Assembly: GCA_002450335.1 (NCBI GenBank)
Contig: DJZB01000022.1
Location: forward strand, 174,008 to 214,391
DNA length: 40,384 bases
Source: Rhodobiaceae bacterium UBA6963
GTDB lineage: Bacteria; Pseudomonadota; Alphaproteobacteria; RS24
Direction of reading: 5' to 3'
The notes under the pieces were generated by a model, which did no database searches, was not told where the DNA came from, and saw only the letters and a program-made list of their open reading frames with translations. The translations under genes were made by a program, and so were the position numbers. Position 1 is the first letter of the stretch; every line of letters starts with the position of its first letter. This document shows, in pieces, positions 22,907 to 30,912 of this stretch.

Positions 22907-25570
22907 ATGTCTGATACCTCATCCGCTGATACAGAAAAGCGGTTATACGCTGAATGGGAAGAGCAGGGTTGCTTTGAAGCGGGCCGTGTGGATGGCGATG
23001 CTTATACGATTGTTATTCCGCCGCCTAATGTTACCGGCAACTTGCATATGGGGCATGCCCTAAATAATACGCTTCAAGATATTCTTTGTCGTTTTGAACG
23101 GATGCGTGGACGCGATGTTCTATGGCAACCCGGAACTGACCATGCAGGCATCGCAACTCAAATGGTGGTGGAGCGTCAACTTGCTGAAGCAGGTGAGCCC
23201 TCTCGTCGAGATATGGGGCGAGAGGCTTTTCTTGAACGCGTCTGGCAGTGGAAAGAAGAAAGTGGCTCAACGATTACCCAACAACTTCGTCGCTTGGGTG
23301 CTTCATGTGATTGGAGCCGAGAGCGTTTCACAATGGATGAGGGGCTGTCTAAAGCTGTTCTCAAAGTATTTGTTACCTTGCATCAGCAAGGGCTGATTTA
23401 TAAAGACAAGCGTCTTGTGAATTGGGATCCGAAATTACTGACGGCGATTTCTGATTTGGAGGTTGTTCAAAAAGAGGTGAATTCTCATCTCTGGCATTTT
23501 AAGTATCCGCTGGAGGATGGATCAGGTCACATTACGGTCGCAACCACCCGCCCGGAAACCATGTTGGGAGATACAGGCGTTGCCGTTCATCCTGATGACG
23601 GGCGGTATGCTGACCTGGTGGGTAAGAATATTACCCTCCCGATTGTTGGGCGGAAAATTCCCATTGTTGCTGATAGCTATGCTGACCCTGAACAGGGATC
23701 AGGTGCTGTTAAAATTACCCCGGCACATGATTTTAACGACTTTGAAGTTGGGCGTCGATGTAATCTAAGCTCAATTAATATTCTCGATAAAACAGCCAGC
23801 ATTGAATTAAATGAAGAAGATTTTTCTGACATGAAAAATCGCGATAGCTGGCAAGGGCTTGATCGATTTGAAGCTCGCAAACGAGTAATTGATGAAATTA
23901 CAACGCTTGGCTTGCTTGATAAGATTGAAGATAACACGCATATGGTGCCGTTTGGTGACCGCTCAGATGTTTTGATCGAACCATGGTTAACAGACCAGTG
24001 GTATGTAGATGCGGCAACGCTCGCTAAACCGGCTATTGAAGCTGTTCAGTCAGGTCAGACAAAGTTTGTCCCTGCAAATTGGGAAAAAACATATTTTGAT
24101 TGGATGGAGAATATCCAACCTTGGTGTATTTCACGCCAGCTCTGGTGGGGGCATCAAATCCCGGCATGGTATGGCCCAGATGGTGAGATATTTGTTGCTG
24201 AAAGTGAGCAAGATGCTCACCAAGCTGCAAAAGCGCATTATGGGCAGGATACAGAATTGACACGGGATGAAGATGTTCTGGACACTTGGTTATCTTCAGC
24301 GCTTTGGCCTTTCTCAACATTAGGTTGGCCCGACGAGACTCCCGAACTTCAAAAACATTATAAAACGGATGTGCTGGTCACAGGTTTTGATATCATATTT
24401 TTCTGGGTTGCCCGCATGATGATGATGGGACTTCATTTCAAGCAAGAGGTTCCTTTTCATACAGTTTACATTCACGCACTTGTCAGAGACGAGAAGGGCG
24501 CAAAAATGTCCAAATCAAAGGGCAATGTGATTGATCCACTTGAACTTGCGGACAAATACACAGCAGATGCCTTGAGGTTTACCCTGTCAGCAATGGCAGC
24601 GATGGGACGGGATATTAAACTCTCCGAAAGTCGGGTGGGGGGGTATAGAAATTTCGCCACGAAATTGAGAAACGCAACTCGTTTTTGTGAAATGAATGAA
24701 TGCTTTACTGTCGGTGCGTTTAATCCTGCCGAGGCAAAGTTACCTCTAACGCAATGGCTTGTGGGTGAGACGTATCGCGCAAAGGAAGCTATTACCGCCT
24801 CGCTTGAGGCTTATCGTTTTAATGATGCTTCAAATGCTGTTTATCAATTTATTTGGGATGGGTTTTGTGATTGGTTCATTGAGCTTGCCAAGCCGATCTT
24901 GCAGGGTGAGGATGAAGCGGCAAAGATAGAAGTTCAAGCTGCTGCCCAATGGGGATTGCAAAATGCTCTAAAGTTATTGCACCCGTTCATGCCTTATGTG
25001 ACAGAAGAATTATGGCAGGAAATAAAACCAGCTGATGCAACAGTTAAATTCTTGATGCTTGAGACATGGCCACAAATTCCTGAAGACGTCTTGAACAAAG
25101 ATGCCGATGCGGAAATTAACTGGGTCATCAAAGCTATCACCATCATTCGTTCAGTGCGCTCAGAAATGAATGTGCCAGCTGGTTCAAAAATCCCCCTTAT
25201 TGTTTCTGCCAGTAATGACCTCACGCAAGAACGCCTTACTAGACATGAAGATGTTTTAAAAAGACTCGCGCGACTGGATACAGTTTCTGTGCAGAATAAT
25301 TTTCCAGAGGGCGCAATTCAATCTATTGTTGATGAAGCTGTGTTTGCCATTCACCTCAATGAGGTGATTGATATTGCCGCTGAAGCCGATAGATTAAAAA
25401 AAGAGATAGCCAAAGTGGAACAAGAAATTGCAAAAATCTCAGGTAAGCTTGGCAATAAGGGTTTTCTTGAAAAAGCCCCGGACGCGGTTATTGAAGAAAA
25501 TAAATCCCGTTTGCAAGATGAACAAAGCAAGTTAGAAAAGCTCGAAACCGCATTAAGCCGGTTGAACTGA
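22907..25570 (+). CDS. valS: Valyl-tRNA synthetase
   Basis: A class I aminoacyl-tRNA synthetase of 887 residues that charges tRNA-Val and edits threonine. The HIGH motif is PPPNVTGNLHMGHALNN (HMGH at 47-50), the CP1 editing domain has ATTRPETMLGDTGVAVHP, and KMSKS is in GAKMSKSKGNVIDP at about 530. The C-terminal coiled coil (EADRLKKEIAKVEQEIAK onwards) is present. The N terminus is short before the Rossmann fold but complete. Length is normal for alphaproteobacterial ValRS. The start ATG 22907 has only a weak ribosome-binding site. Confidence 0.96.
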   Translation: MSDTSSADTEKRLYAEWEEQGCFEAGRVDGDAYTIVIPPPNVTGNLHMGHALNNTLQDILCRFERMRGRDVLWQPGTDHAGIATQMVVERQLAEAGEPSRRDMGREAFLERVWQWKEESGSTITQQLRRLGASCDWSRERFTMDEGLSKAVLKVFVTLHQQGLIYKDKRLVNWDPKLLTAISDLEVVQKEVNSHLWHFKYPLEDGSGHITVATTRPETMLGDTGVAVHPDDGRYADLVGKNITLPIVGRKIPIVADSYADPEQGSGAVKITPAHDFNDFEVGRRCNLSSINILDKTASIELNEEDFSDMKNRDSWQGLDRFEARKRVIDEITTLGLLDKIEDNTHMVPFGDRSDVLIEPWLTDQWYVDAATLAKPAIEAVQSGQTKFVPANWEKTYFDWMENIQPWCISRQLWWGHQIPAWYGPDGEIFVAESEQDAHQAAKAHYGQDTELTRDEDVLDTWLSSALWPFSTLGWPDETPELQKHYKTDVLVTGFDIIFFWVARMMMMGLHFKQEVPFHTVYIHALVRDEKGAKMSKSKGNVIDPLELADKYTADALRFTLSAMAAMGRDIKLSESRVGGYRNFATKLRNATRFCEMNECFTVGAFNPAEAKLPLTQWLVGETYRAKEAITASLEAYRFNDASNAVYQFIWDGFCDWFIELAKPILQGEDEAAKIEVQAAAQWGLQNALKLLHPFMPYVTEELWQEIKPADATVKFLMLETWPQIPEDVLNKDADAEINWVIKAITIIRSVRSEMNVPAGSKIPLIVSASNDLTQERLTRHEDVLKRLARLDTVSVQNNFPEGAIQSIVDEAVFAIHLNEVIDIAAEADRLKKEIAKVEQEIAKISGKLGNKGFLEKAPDAVIEENKSRLQDEQSKLEKLETALSRLN

Positions 25571-25583
25571 TACGGAGTATCAC

Positions 25584-27302
25584 ATGTCAAAATTCGATAA
25601 GTCAAAACTTCCAAGTCGCCATGTATCTGTTGGTCCCGAGCGAGCGCCACATAGATCATATTATTATGCAATGGGCATGACCGAGGAAGAAATTGCACAA
25701 CCTTTTGTTGGTGTAGTGTCGTGTTGGAATGAAGCTGCACCGTGTAACATTGCTTTAATGCGTCAGGCACAAGCCGCCAAAGCGGGTGTGAAAGCCGCAG
25801 ATGGCACTCCACGTGAGTTCTGCACAATTAGTGTTACGGACGGTATTGCCATGGGGCATGAGGGGATGAAGTCATCCCTCGTATCGCGCGAAGTTATTGC
25901 TGACAGTGTCGAGCTAACTATGCGCGGGCATTGTTATGATGCCATGGTTGGTCTTGCTGGCTGTGACAAATCCTTACCGGGTTTGATGATGGCAATGCTC
26001 CGTCTGAATGTGCCAAGTGTGTTTATGTATGGCGGTTCAATTATGCCCGGCGAATTTAAAGGCAAGGATGTAACTGTTCTTGATGTTTTTGAGGCGGTTG
26101 GTCAGCACGCCGCCGGAAATATGCCGGATGATGAATTACATGCATTGGAGTGTGTTGCTTGCCCAAGTGCTGGTGCATGCGGCGGTCAATTTACGGCCAA
26201 TACTATGGCATGTGTTTCTGAAGCTATCGGACTGGCGCTTCCTAATTCTGCAGGTGCGCCTGCGCCTTATGAAAGCCGTGATGCCTATGCAGAAGCATCC
26301 GGTAAGGCAGTGATGTCGCTGATTGAGCATAACTTACGCCCGCGCGATATTGTTACCCGTAAGGCGCTTGAGAATGCAGCGACTGTTGTTGCTGCAACCG
26401 GTGGATCAACCAATGCCGGGCTTCATTTGCCTGCTATGGCTCATGAAGCGGGTATTGATTTCGACTTACTTGAGGTTGCTGAGATTTTCAAGAAAACGCC
26501 ATACATTGCCGACCTTAAGCCGGGTGGTCAGTACGTTGCTAAAGACATGTATGAAGCTGGCGGTGTGCCTATGCTTCTAAAAACTTTACTTGAGGGTGGA
26601 TACTTACATGGCGATTGTAAAACCGTTACAGGCAAATCGCTCGGTGATAATCTTGAAGAGATTACATTCAACCCAGACCAAAAAGTTATTTACTCGGTAA
26701 CCAACCCGCTTTCACCAACCGGGGGTGTCGTTGGATTAACAGGTTCACTCGCGCCAGATGGTGCGATTGTGAAAGTTGCCGGCATGGAAACCCTTCAATT
26801 TGAAGGCGCGGCACGTTGTTTTGATTGTGAAGAAGATGCCTTTAAAGCAGTTGAAGTTGGTGACTATAAAGCCGGGGATGTCATTATCATCCGGTATGAA
26901 GGCCCTAAAGGTGGCCCCGGCATGCGCGAGATGCTGTCAACGACCGCTGCTATATACGGGCAGGGTAATGGCGATAAAGTCGCGCTTATCACGGATGGAA
27001 GATTTTCCGGAGCGACGCGCGGCTTTTGCATCGGTCATGTCGGCCCTGAAGCGGCTGAGGGTGGTCCGATTGCCTTGATTGAAGATGGCGATATCATCCG
27101 AATTGATGCCGAAAATGGAACGCTGGATTTACTTGTTGAAGACAGCGTACTTGCTGAAAGACATAAAAATTGGCAGGGCAAGGAAACCGATTTCACATCC
27201 GGCACTTTATGGAAATATGCTCAAGGTGTTGGCCCTGCTTGCAAGGGCGCTGTTACGCATCCGGGTGGTGCTAAGGAAAAACGCCAATTTGCTGATGTTT
27301 AA
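25584..27302 (+). CDS. ilvD: Dihydroxy-acid dehydratase
   Basis: Removes water from 2,3-dihydroxy-acids in valine, leucine and isoleucine synthesis. The 572-residue protein has the three iron-sulfur cysteines C54 (AAPCNIAL), C127 (GCDKSLPG) and C199 (GACGGQFTANTM), a pattern that fits the [2Fe-2S] type. SDGI-like TDGIAMGHEGM and the C-terminal LITDGRFSGATRG and GHVGPEAAEGGPIALIEDGD blocks are complete. It starts 13 bases after valS with CGGAG upstream of the ATG, so valine synthesis and valine charging may be co-transcribed. Confidence 0.95.
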   Translation: MSKFDKSKLPSRHVSVGPERAPHRSYYYAMGMTEEEIAQPFVGVVSCWNEAAPCNIALMRQAQAAKAGVKAADGTPREFCTISVTDGIAMGHEGMKSSLVSREVIADSVELTMRGHCYDAMVGLAGCDKSLPGLMMAMLRLNVPSVFMYGGSIMPGEFKGKDVTVLDVFEAVGQHAAGNMPDDELHALECVACPSAGACGGQFTANTMACVSEAIGLALPNSAGAPAPYESRDAYAEASGKAVMSLIEHNLRPRDIVTRKALENAATVVAATGGSTNAGLHLPAMAHEAGIDFDLLEVAEIFKKTPYIADLKPGGQYVAKDMYEAGGVPMLLKTLLEGGYLHGDCKTVTGKSLGDNLEEITFNPDQKVIYSVTNPLSPTGGVVGLTGSLAPDGAIVKVAGMETLQFEGAARCFDCEEDAFKAVEVGDYKAGDVIIIRYEGPKGGPGMREMLSTTAAIYGQGNGDKVALITDGRFSGATRGFCIGHVGPEAAEGGPIALIEDGDIIRIDAENGTLDLLVEDSVLAERHKNWQGKETDFTSGTLWKYAQGVGPACKGAVTHPGGAKEKRQFADV

Positions 27303-27348
27303 GTGACTAAAAGTAACAATAGCCTTGGATGTTAATTTTGTGAATGAC

Positions 27349-28128
27349 ATGAAGCCTGTTTGTTTGATAATTGGAGCCGGTGCCGGGATTGGCGGCCATG
27401 TTGGTAAACGGTTCGCACGGGAAGGGTATCATGTTGTCCTGTGTCGTCGCAGTGAAGCGACAGGGTTGGATAACCTTGTTAAAGGTATTGTGCAAGACGG
27501 GGGTAGCGCGGAAGGGCGGCTTCTGAATATCGTTAATGAAAATGCGATTGAAGAGCTTATTCTTGATATAGAGAAAAATTGCGGTCCAATTGAGGTGGTT
27601 GTTCACAATATTGGCGCGCAAATCGGCAATCGTAGTTTAACGGACACATCGTTGAAGACATTTGAACTTGGATGGCGTCTCTCTTGTTTTTCATTGTTTA
27701 GATTGGCATATACGGTTCTGCCGCTTATGGCACAGCGAGGGAAGGGAGCGTTATTGGTTACTTCCTCTACTGCAGCTCAGCGCGGCAATGCCGGACAACA
27801 TTCACATGCAGCCGCTATGGGTGGGCGACGTATGCTCTGCCAATCGCTTAATGCTGAATTTGCTTCTCAAAATATTCATGTGGCGCATATCGTCATTGAC
27901 GGTGCCGTGGATGCACCGGACACACTCGGGAAAATGCTGGGGCCGGAAGCTTTTGAAAAACTCAGAAAAGATAAGGGTAGTGAGGATGGTCTCATGCTAC
28001 CCGAACATATTGCAGACACTTATTTCCATATTGCACAGCAACATCGTTCGGTCTGGACACATGAGCTGGATTTAAGAAGTTTTTCTGACGAGGCCTGGTG
28101 GAACCATGCTGTCAATATTGAGTTTTAA
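27349..28128 (+). CDS. SDR-fold protein lacking the catalytic Tyr and Lys
   Basis: The 259-residue protein has an SDR Rossmann fold with the cofactor motif LIIGAGAGIGGHVGKRF (residues 7-22), a VHNIGA motif in place of NNAG, and the Ser of the catalytic strand (VTSSTAAQRG, S139/S140). At the Tyr-x3-Lys position it reads H153 and M157 (GQHSHAAAMGGRRMLCQ), so the standard proton relay is missing. The C-terminal VIDGAVDAPDTLGKMLGPE and HELDLRSFSDEAWWN blocks suggest a defined subfamily, not a decayed gene. It may bind NAD(P) as a sensor or use other chemistry. The start is uncertain: ATG 27349 is chosen; TTG 27325 and GTG 27340 are possible, none with a good ribosome-binding site. It follows ilvD closely. 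Confidence 0.75.
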   Translation: MKPVCLIIGAGAGIGGHVGKRFAREGYHVVLCRRSEATGLDNLVKGIVQDGGSAEGRLLNIVNENAIEELILDIEKNCGPIEVVVHNIGAQIGNRSLTDTSLKTFELGWRLSCFSLFRLAYTVLPLMAQRGKGALLVTSSTAAQRGNAGQHSHAAAMGGRRMLCQSLNAEFASQNIHVAHIVIDGAVDAPDTLGKMLGPEAFEKLRKDKGSEDGLMLPEHIADTYFHIAQQHRSVWTHELDLRSFSDEAWWNHAVNIEF

Positions 28129-28131
28129 TTG

Positions 28132-28500
28132 CTAATCAGATGTTGCATGCAATTTACAATTTTTAAGGTTTGAAGCTTCCTCAAGAGCGATTATTCTACC
28201 TGTCAAATCAGCAAGTTCTCGTTTTTTGAAATCATCTTCATCACCTAGAAAAAATAGAAACGGCCAAAAAACAATGCCGGCACCAACCTGCCAAAGATCA
28301 TTTCTGGCCGTATTTTTCATATCATCTGAGATTTTATTAACCCGCATCATCAACCGATTATGGTCATTGGCAATTTGTGTGCAACTTGCTGTTTCATATT
28401 GAGCGGCGGAATGCGGATAAGGTTCGATGTCACTTGGGAAGGAAGCACAACCTGACAGAAGGATTATTGTAACGCAGGTTGATAATATGCTTCTTTTCAT
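28132..28500 (-). CDS. Putative lipoprotein with a central hydrophobic segment
   Basis: A 122-residue prolipoprotein: MKRSILS, hydrophobic core, lipobox LLSGC at about 15-19. The mature part has a Cys (SCTQIANDHNRL), a helix with regular charged residues, a hydrophobic segment (LWQVGAGIVFWPFLFFLG, about 69-86) and a C-terminal helix (RELADLTGRIIALEEA) ending with another Cys. The two Cys could pair. I recognise no function. Its ATG overlaps the xthA stop (ATGA), so it is the last gene of erpA-xthA-lipoprotein. It is convergent with the SDR gene; no hairpin separates them. Confidence 0.7.
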   Translation of the reverse strand: MKRSILSTCVTIILLSGCASFPSDIEPYPHSAAQYETASCTQIANDHNRLMMRVNKISDDMKNTARNDLWQVGAGIVFWPFLFFLGDEDDFKKRELADLTGRIIALEEASNLKNCKLHATSD

Positions 28501-29282
28501 GCCATATCCAATTCAATCAAGACTGGGACATGATCACTTGGTTTTTCCCAGTCGCGTGTATGCTTATCAATGCGTACATTGACAAGTCTGTCAGCCGCAA
28601 GGGGTGATAGTAAGTGGTGGTCAATACGAATGCCCTTGTTTTTAGGCCATGCGCCGCCTTGATAATCCCAAAATGTGTAAGTGTCTGGACCGGTTGTGGT
28701 GAGTGTCCCAACGGCTTCAGTGAGGCCGAGATTGACAAGCCGTCTGAAGGCTTCACGTGTTTCCGGGCGGTAGAGAGCATCACCTTCCCATGCATCCGGC
28801 GCATGTACATCTTGCGGTGAAGGAATTGCATTATAGTCACCTGCCAATACAAATGCTTCTTCATTTTGCATTAGGGATACGGCGTGTTTTTCAAATGCTG
28901 TCATCCATGCCAACTTGTAGGGATATTTTGGAGAGTCAACCGGGTTGCCGTTCGGGAGGTATAACGAGGCAACTCTTAAAGCGCCTGCAGACGTTGAGAC
29001 AACAGCTTCTATATAACGGCTATGCTCATCTTCAAAACCTGGAATGCCTCGTGTTACATCTTCCAGTCGATACCGGGATAACAGCGCAACCCCATTATAG
29101 GTTTTCTGGCCGAAAGTTTCGACATTATAACCAAGCGCTTCAATTTCAGCTCTTGGGAACGCCTCATCAACACATTTGAGTTCTTGTAATCCGACAATAT
29201 CTGGTTTGGCTTTTTCTAGCCAAGCTAATAGGTTTAGTAACCGTGCTTTAACCGAATTGACGTTCCAGCTGGCAATCAGCAT
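28497..29282 (-). CDS. xthA: Exodeoxyribonuclease III (AP endonuclease)
   Basis: A 261-residue Mg2+-dependent nuclease for base excision repair. It starts MLIASWNVNSVKARL with the catalytic Asn; further motifs are IVGLQELKC (metal-binding Glu), SLYLPNGNPVDSPKYPYKLAWM, VLAGDYNAIP (Asp and Asn), RIDHHLLS and the ending KPSDHVPVLIEL (Asp-His). The longest frame adds 25 codons upstream that overlap erpA and are not conserved-looking; the ATG at 29282-29280 is the proper start. One base separates it from the erpA stop, and it overlaps the lipoprotein gene. The order erpA, xthA is common in alphaproteobacteria. Confidence 0.93.
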   Translation of the reverse strand: MLIASWNVNSVKARLLNLLAWLEKAKPDIVGLQELKCVDEAFPRAEIEALGYNVETFGQKTYNGVALLSRYRLEDVTRGIPGFEDEHSRYIEAVVSTSAGALRVASLYLPNGNPVDSPKYPYKLAWMTAFEKHAVSLMQNEEAFVLAGDYNAIPSPQDVHAPDAWEGDALYRPETREAFRRLVNLGLTEAVGTLTTTGPDTYTFWDYQGGAWPKNKGIRIDHHLLSPLAADRLVNVRIDKHTRDWEKPSDHVPVLIELDMA

Positions 29283-29283
29283 T

Positions 29284-29610
29284 TTAGACTGAAAAAGAAG
29301 TGCCGCAGCCACATGACGACGTGGCAACGGGATTGTTGATTTTAAAGCTGGCACCAATTAAATCGTCGACCCAATCGATTTCAGCTCCATCCATATATTG
29401 GAGGGATAATTCATCGACCAAAACAATGATATCATTACGCGTGAACTGCTTGTCATCTAAAGTTGCAGTATCATCAATTGAAAATGAATAAGAAAAGCCG
29501 GAGCAGCCCCCGCCTTGAACGGAAATCCTGAGCATTGAGCCCGGTGCTTCTTGTTCCAAAATCTTTTTGATTTGGCCGGCAGCGTTTTCTGTAACAGAGA
29601 AATTTTCCAT
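29284..29610 (-). CDS. erpA: Iron-sulfur cluster insertion protein ErpA (A-type carrier)
   Basis: A 108-residue A-type Fe-S carrier that passes clusters to apo-proteins such as the isoprenoid enzymes. All three cluster cysteines are present: C36 in GGGCSGFSY, and C100 and C102 in SSCGCGTSF. IDWVDDLIGASFKINNP is the standard conserved stretch. It is divergent from dgt across 119 bases and leads the minus-strand operon with xthA. ErpA is favoured over IscA by context and by the FKINNPVATSSCGCG ending, though the two are close. Confidence 0.92.
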   Translation of the reverse strand: MENFSVTENAAGQIKKILEQEAPGSMLRISVQGGGCSGFSYSFSIDDTATLDDKQFTRNDIIVLVDELSLQYMDGAEIDWVDDLIGASFKINNPVATSSCGCGTSFSV

Positions 29611-29642
29611 AAGTCTTAAATAGGCAGGTTTACATCGTTTTT

Positions 29643-29669
29643 CAAGGTGTCATCACATGGCGACACTTG
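29643..29669. repeat. Imperfect inverted repeat in the erpA-dgt divergent region
   Basis: CAAGGTGTC at 29643-29651 pairs with GACACTTG at 29662-29669 with one bulged base, around a 10-base centre. It lies in the 119-base region between the divergent erpA and dgt starts, where an operator for either gene would be expected. I cannot match it to a known regulator site. Confidence 0.3.
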
Positions 29670-29729
29670 TGAGTGACTCTTTTTACGAACTAGATTAAGA
29701 AAACAGAATAATATTTAGGTCTTTAAAAG

Positions 29730-30908
29730 ATGTATAAACTGGCGAATTTTGCCTCACAACCCGATGAAACGCGAGGGCGTCTTTATGATGAGCCTGAGAG
29801 TTCTACACGGTCGCCTTTTCAGCGTGATCGTGACCGTGTGTTACATTCCGGTGCCTTTCGCAGACTCATTCATAAGACGCAGGTATTTGTTGCTCATGTC
29901 GGCGATTATTACCGTACCCGTCTCACACATTCCCTTGAAGTGGCGCAGATTGCCAGATCAATTTCGCGCGAATTAAATGTAAATGAAGATTTAGCTGAGA
30001 CGCTGGCCTTATGTCATGATTTGGGGCATACGCCGTTTGGACATGCGGGTGAAGATGCTCTCAATAATGCAATGAAACCTCATGGTGGTTTTGACCATAA
30101 CGCCCAATCATTAAGAATTGTTACGCATTTAGAGCAACGCTATGCCGATTTTGACGGCCTAAATCTGACATGGGAAACGCTTGAAGGACTTGTAAAGCAT
30201 AATGGCCCGGTCGTAAGCGCTGACAGCCCAATTTCTGTGGCTCCTTATGCTATCCGGAAATATTCTGAGAAACATGATTTAGAATTATCCGGTCACGCCG
30301 GAATAGAAGCACAAATTGCCGCCATATCGGATGATATTGCCTATAATAATCACGATATTGATGATGGATTGCGTGCCGGCCTGTTTACAATAGATGATTT
30401 GTTGGCTCTGCCCTTAGTGGGTGACATATTCTCTAATGTCATGTCCGCTTATCCTTCCCTTGAACCGCGTAGGCTCCGACATGAGGTTATTCGTCGTTTA
30501 ATTTCTGAAATGGTCAGTGATGTCGTTGCTGAAACAGAGAAACGCATTAAGGAAAATAATATCCATAGTGCAGAGGACATTAGAACTTTGAGCCATCCGG
30601 TAGCAGAGTTTTCATCTGAAATGCAAAGCAGTCATCTTGCTTTAAAAAAGTTTCTCTACGACAAGATGTATCGCCATTCAGAGGTAAATAGGTCTATGAG
30701 CAAGGCGCGCCGAGTTGTTACTGACTTGTTTAACCTCTTTTATGATGAGCCCGATTTATTACCGGAAGAGTGGCAAGGGCTTTGCGACAAACCCGGGAGC
30801 GAAACAACTGCGCGTATCATTTGTGATTATATTGCCGGCATGACAGACAGGTTTGCAGTGGAAGAACACAAAAAGCTTTTTAATCTGTCAGAGCATAATT
30901 ACAGGTAA
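29730..30908 (+). CDS. dgt: dGTPase-like deoxynucleoside triphosphate triphosphohydrolase
   Basis: An HD-domain hydrolase of 392 residues, the type 2 form usual in alphaproteobacteria. It splits dNTPs to nucleoside and triphosphate. The HD residues are clear: H67 in RTRLTHSLEVAQIAR, H96 and D97 in ALCHDLGHTPFGHAGED, and a later Asp in AAISDDIAYNNHDIDDG. The N-terminal RSPFQRDRDRVLHSGAFRRLIHKTQVF is the standard nucleotide-binding stretch. It leads the plus-strand run into argS, with four bases between its stop and the argS ATG. The start ATG 29730 has only a weak AAAAG upstream. Confidence 0.92.
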   Translation: MYKLANFASQPDETRGRLYDEPESSTRSPFQRDRDRVLHSGAFRRLIHKTQVFVAHVGDYYRTRLTHSLEVAQIARSISRELNVNEDLAETLALCHDLGHTPFGHAGEDALNNAMKPHGGFDHNAQSLRIVTHLEQRYADFDGLNLTWETLEGLVKHNGPVVSADSPISVAPYAIRKYSEKHDLELSGHAGIEAQIAAISDDIAYNNHDIDDGLRAGLFTIDDLLALPLVGDIFSNVMSAYPSLEPRRLRHEVIRRLISEMVSDVVAETEKRIKENNIHSAEDIRTLSHPVAEFSSEMQSSHLALKKFLYDKMYRHSEVNRSMSKARRVVTDLFNLFYDEPDLLPEEWQGLCDKPGSETTARIICDYIAGMTDRFAVEEHKKLFNLSEHNYR

Positions 30909-30912
30909 GATG

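Noticed and set aside
29283..29357. 25-codon N-terminal extension of xthA
   Set aside because: It overlaps erpA, and family members start at MLIASWNVNS, which is ATG 29282.
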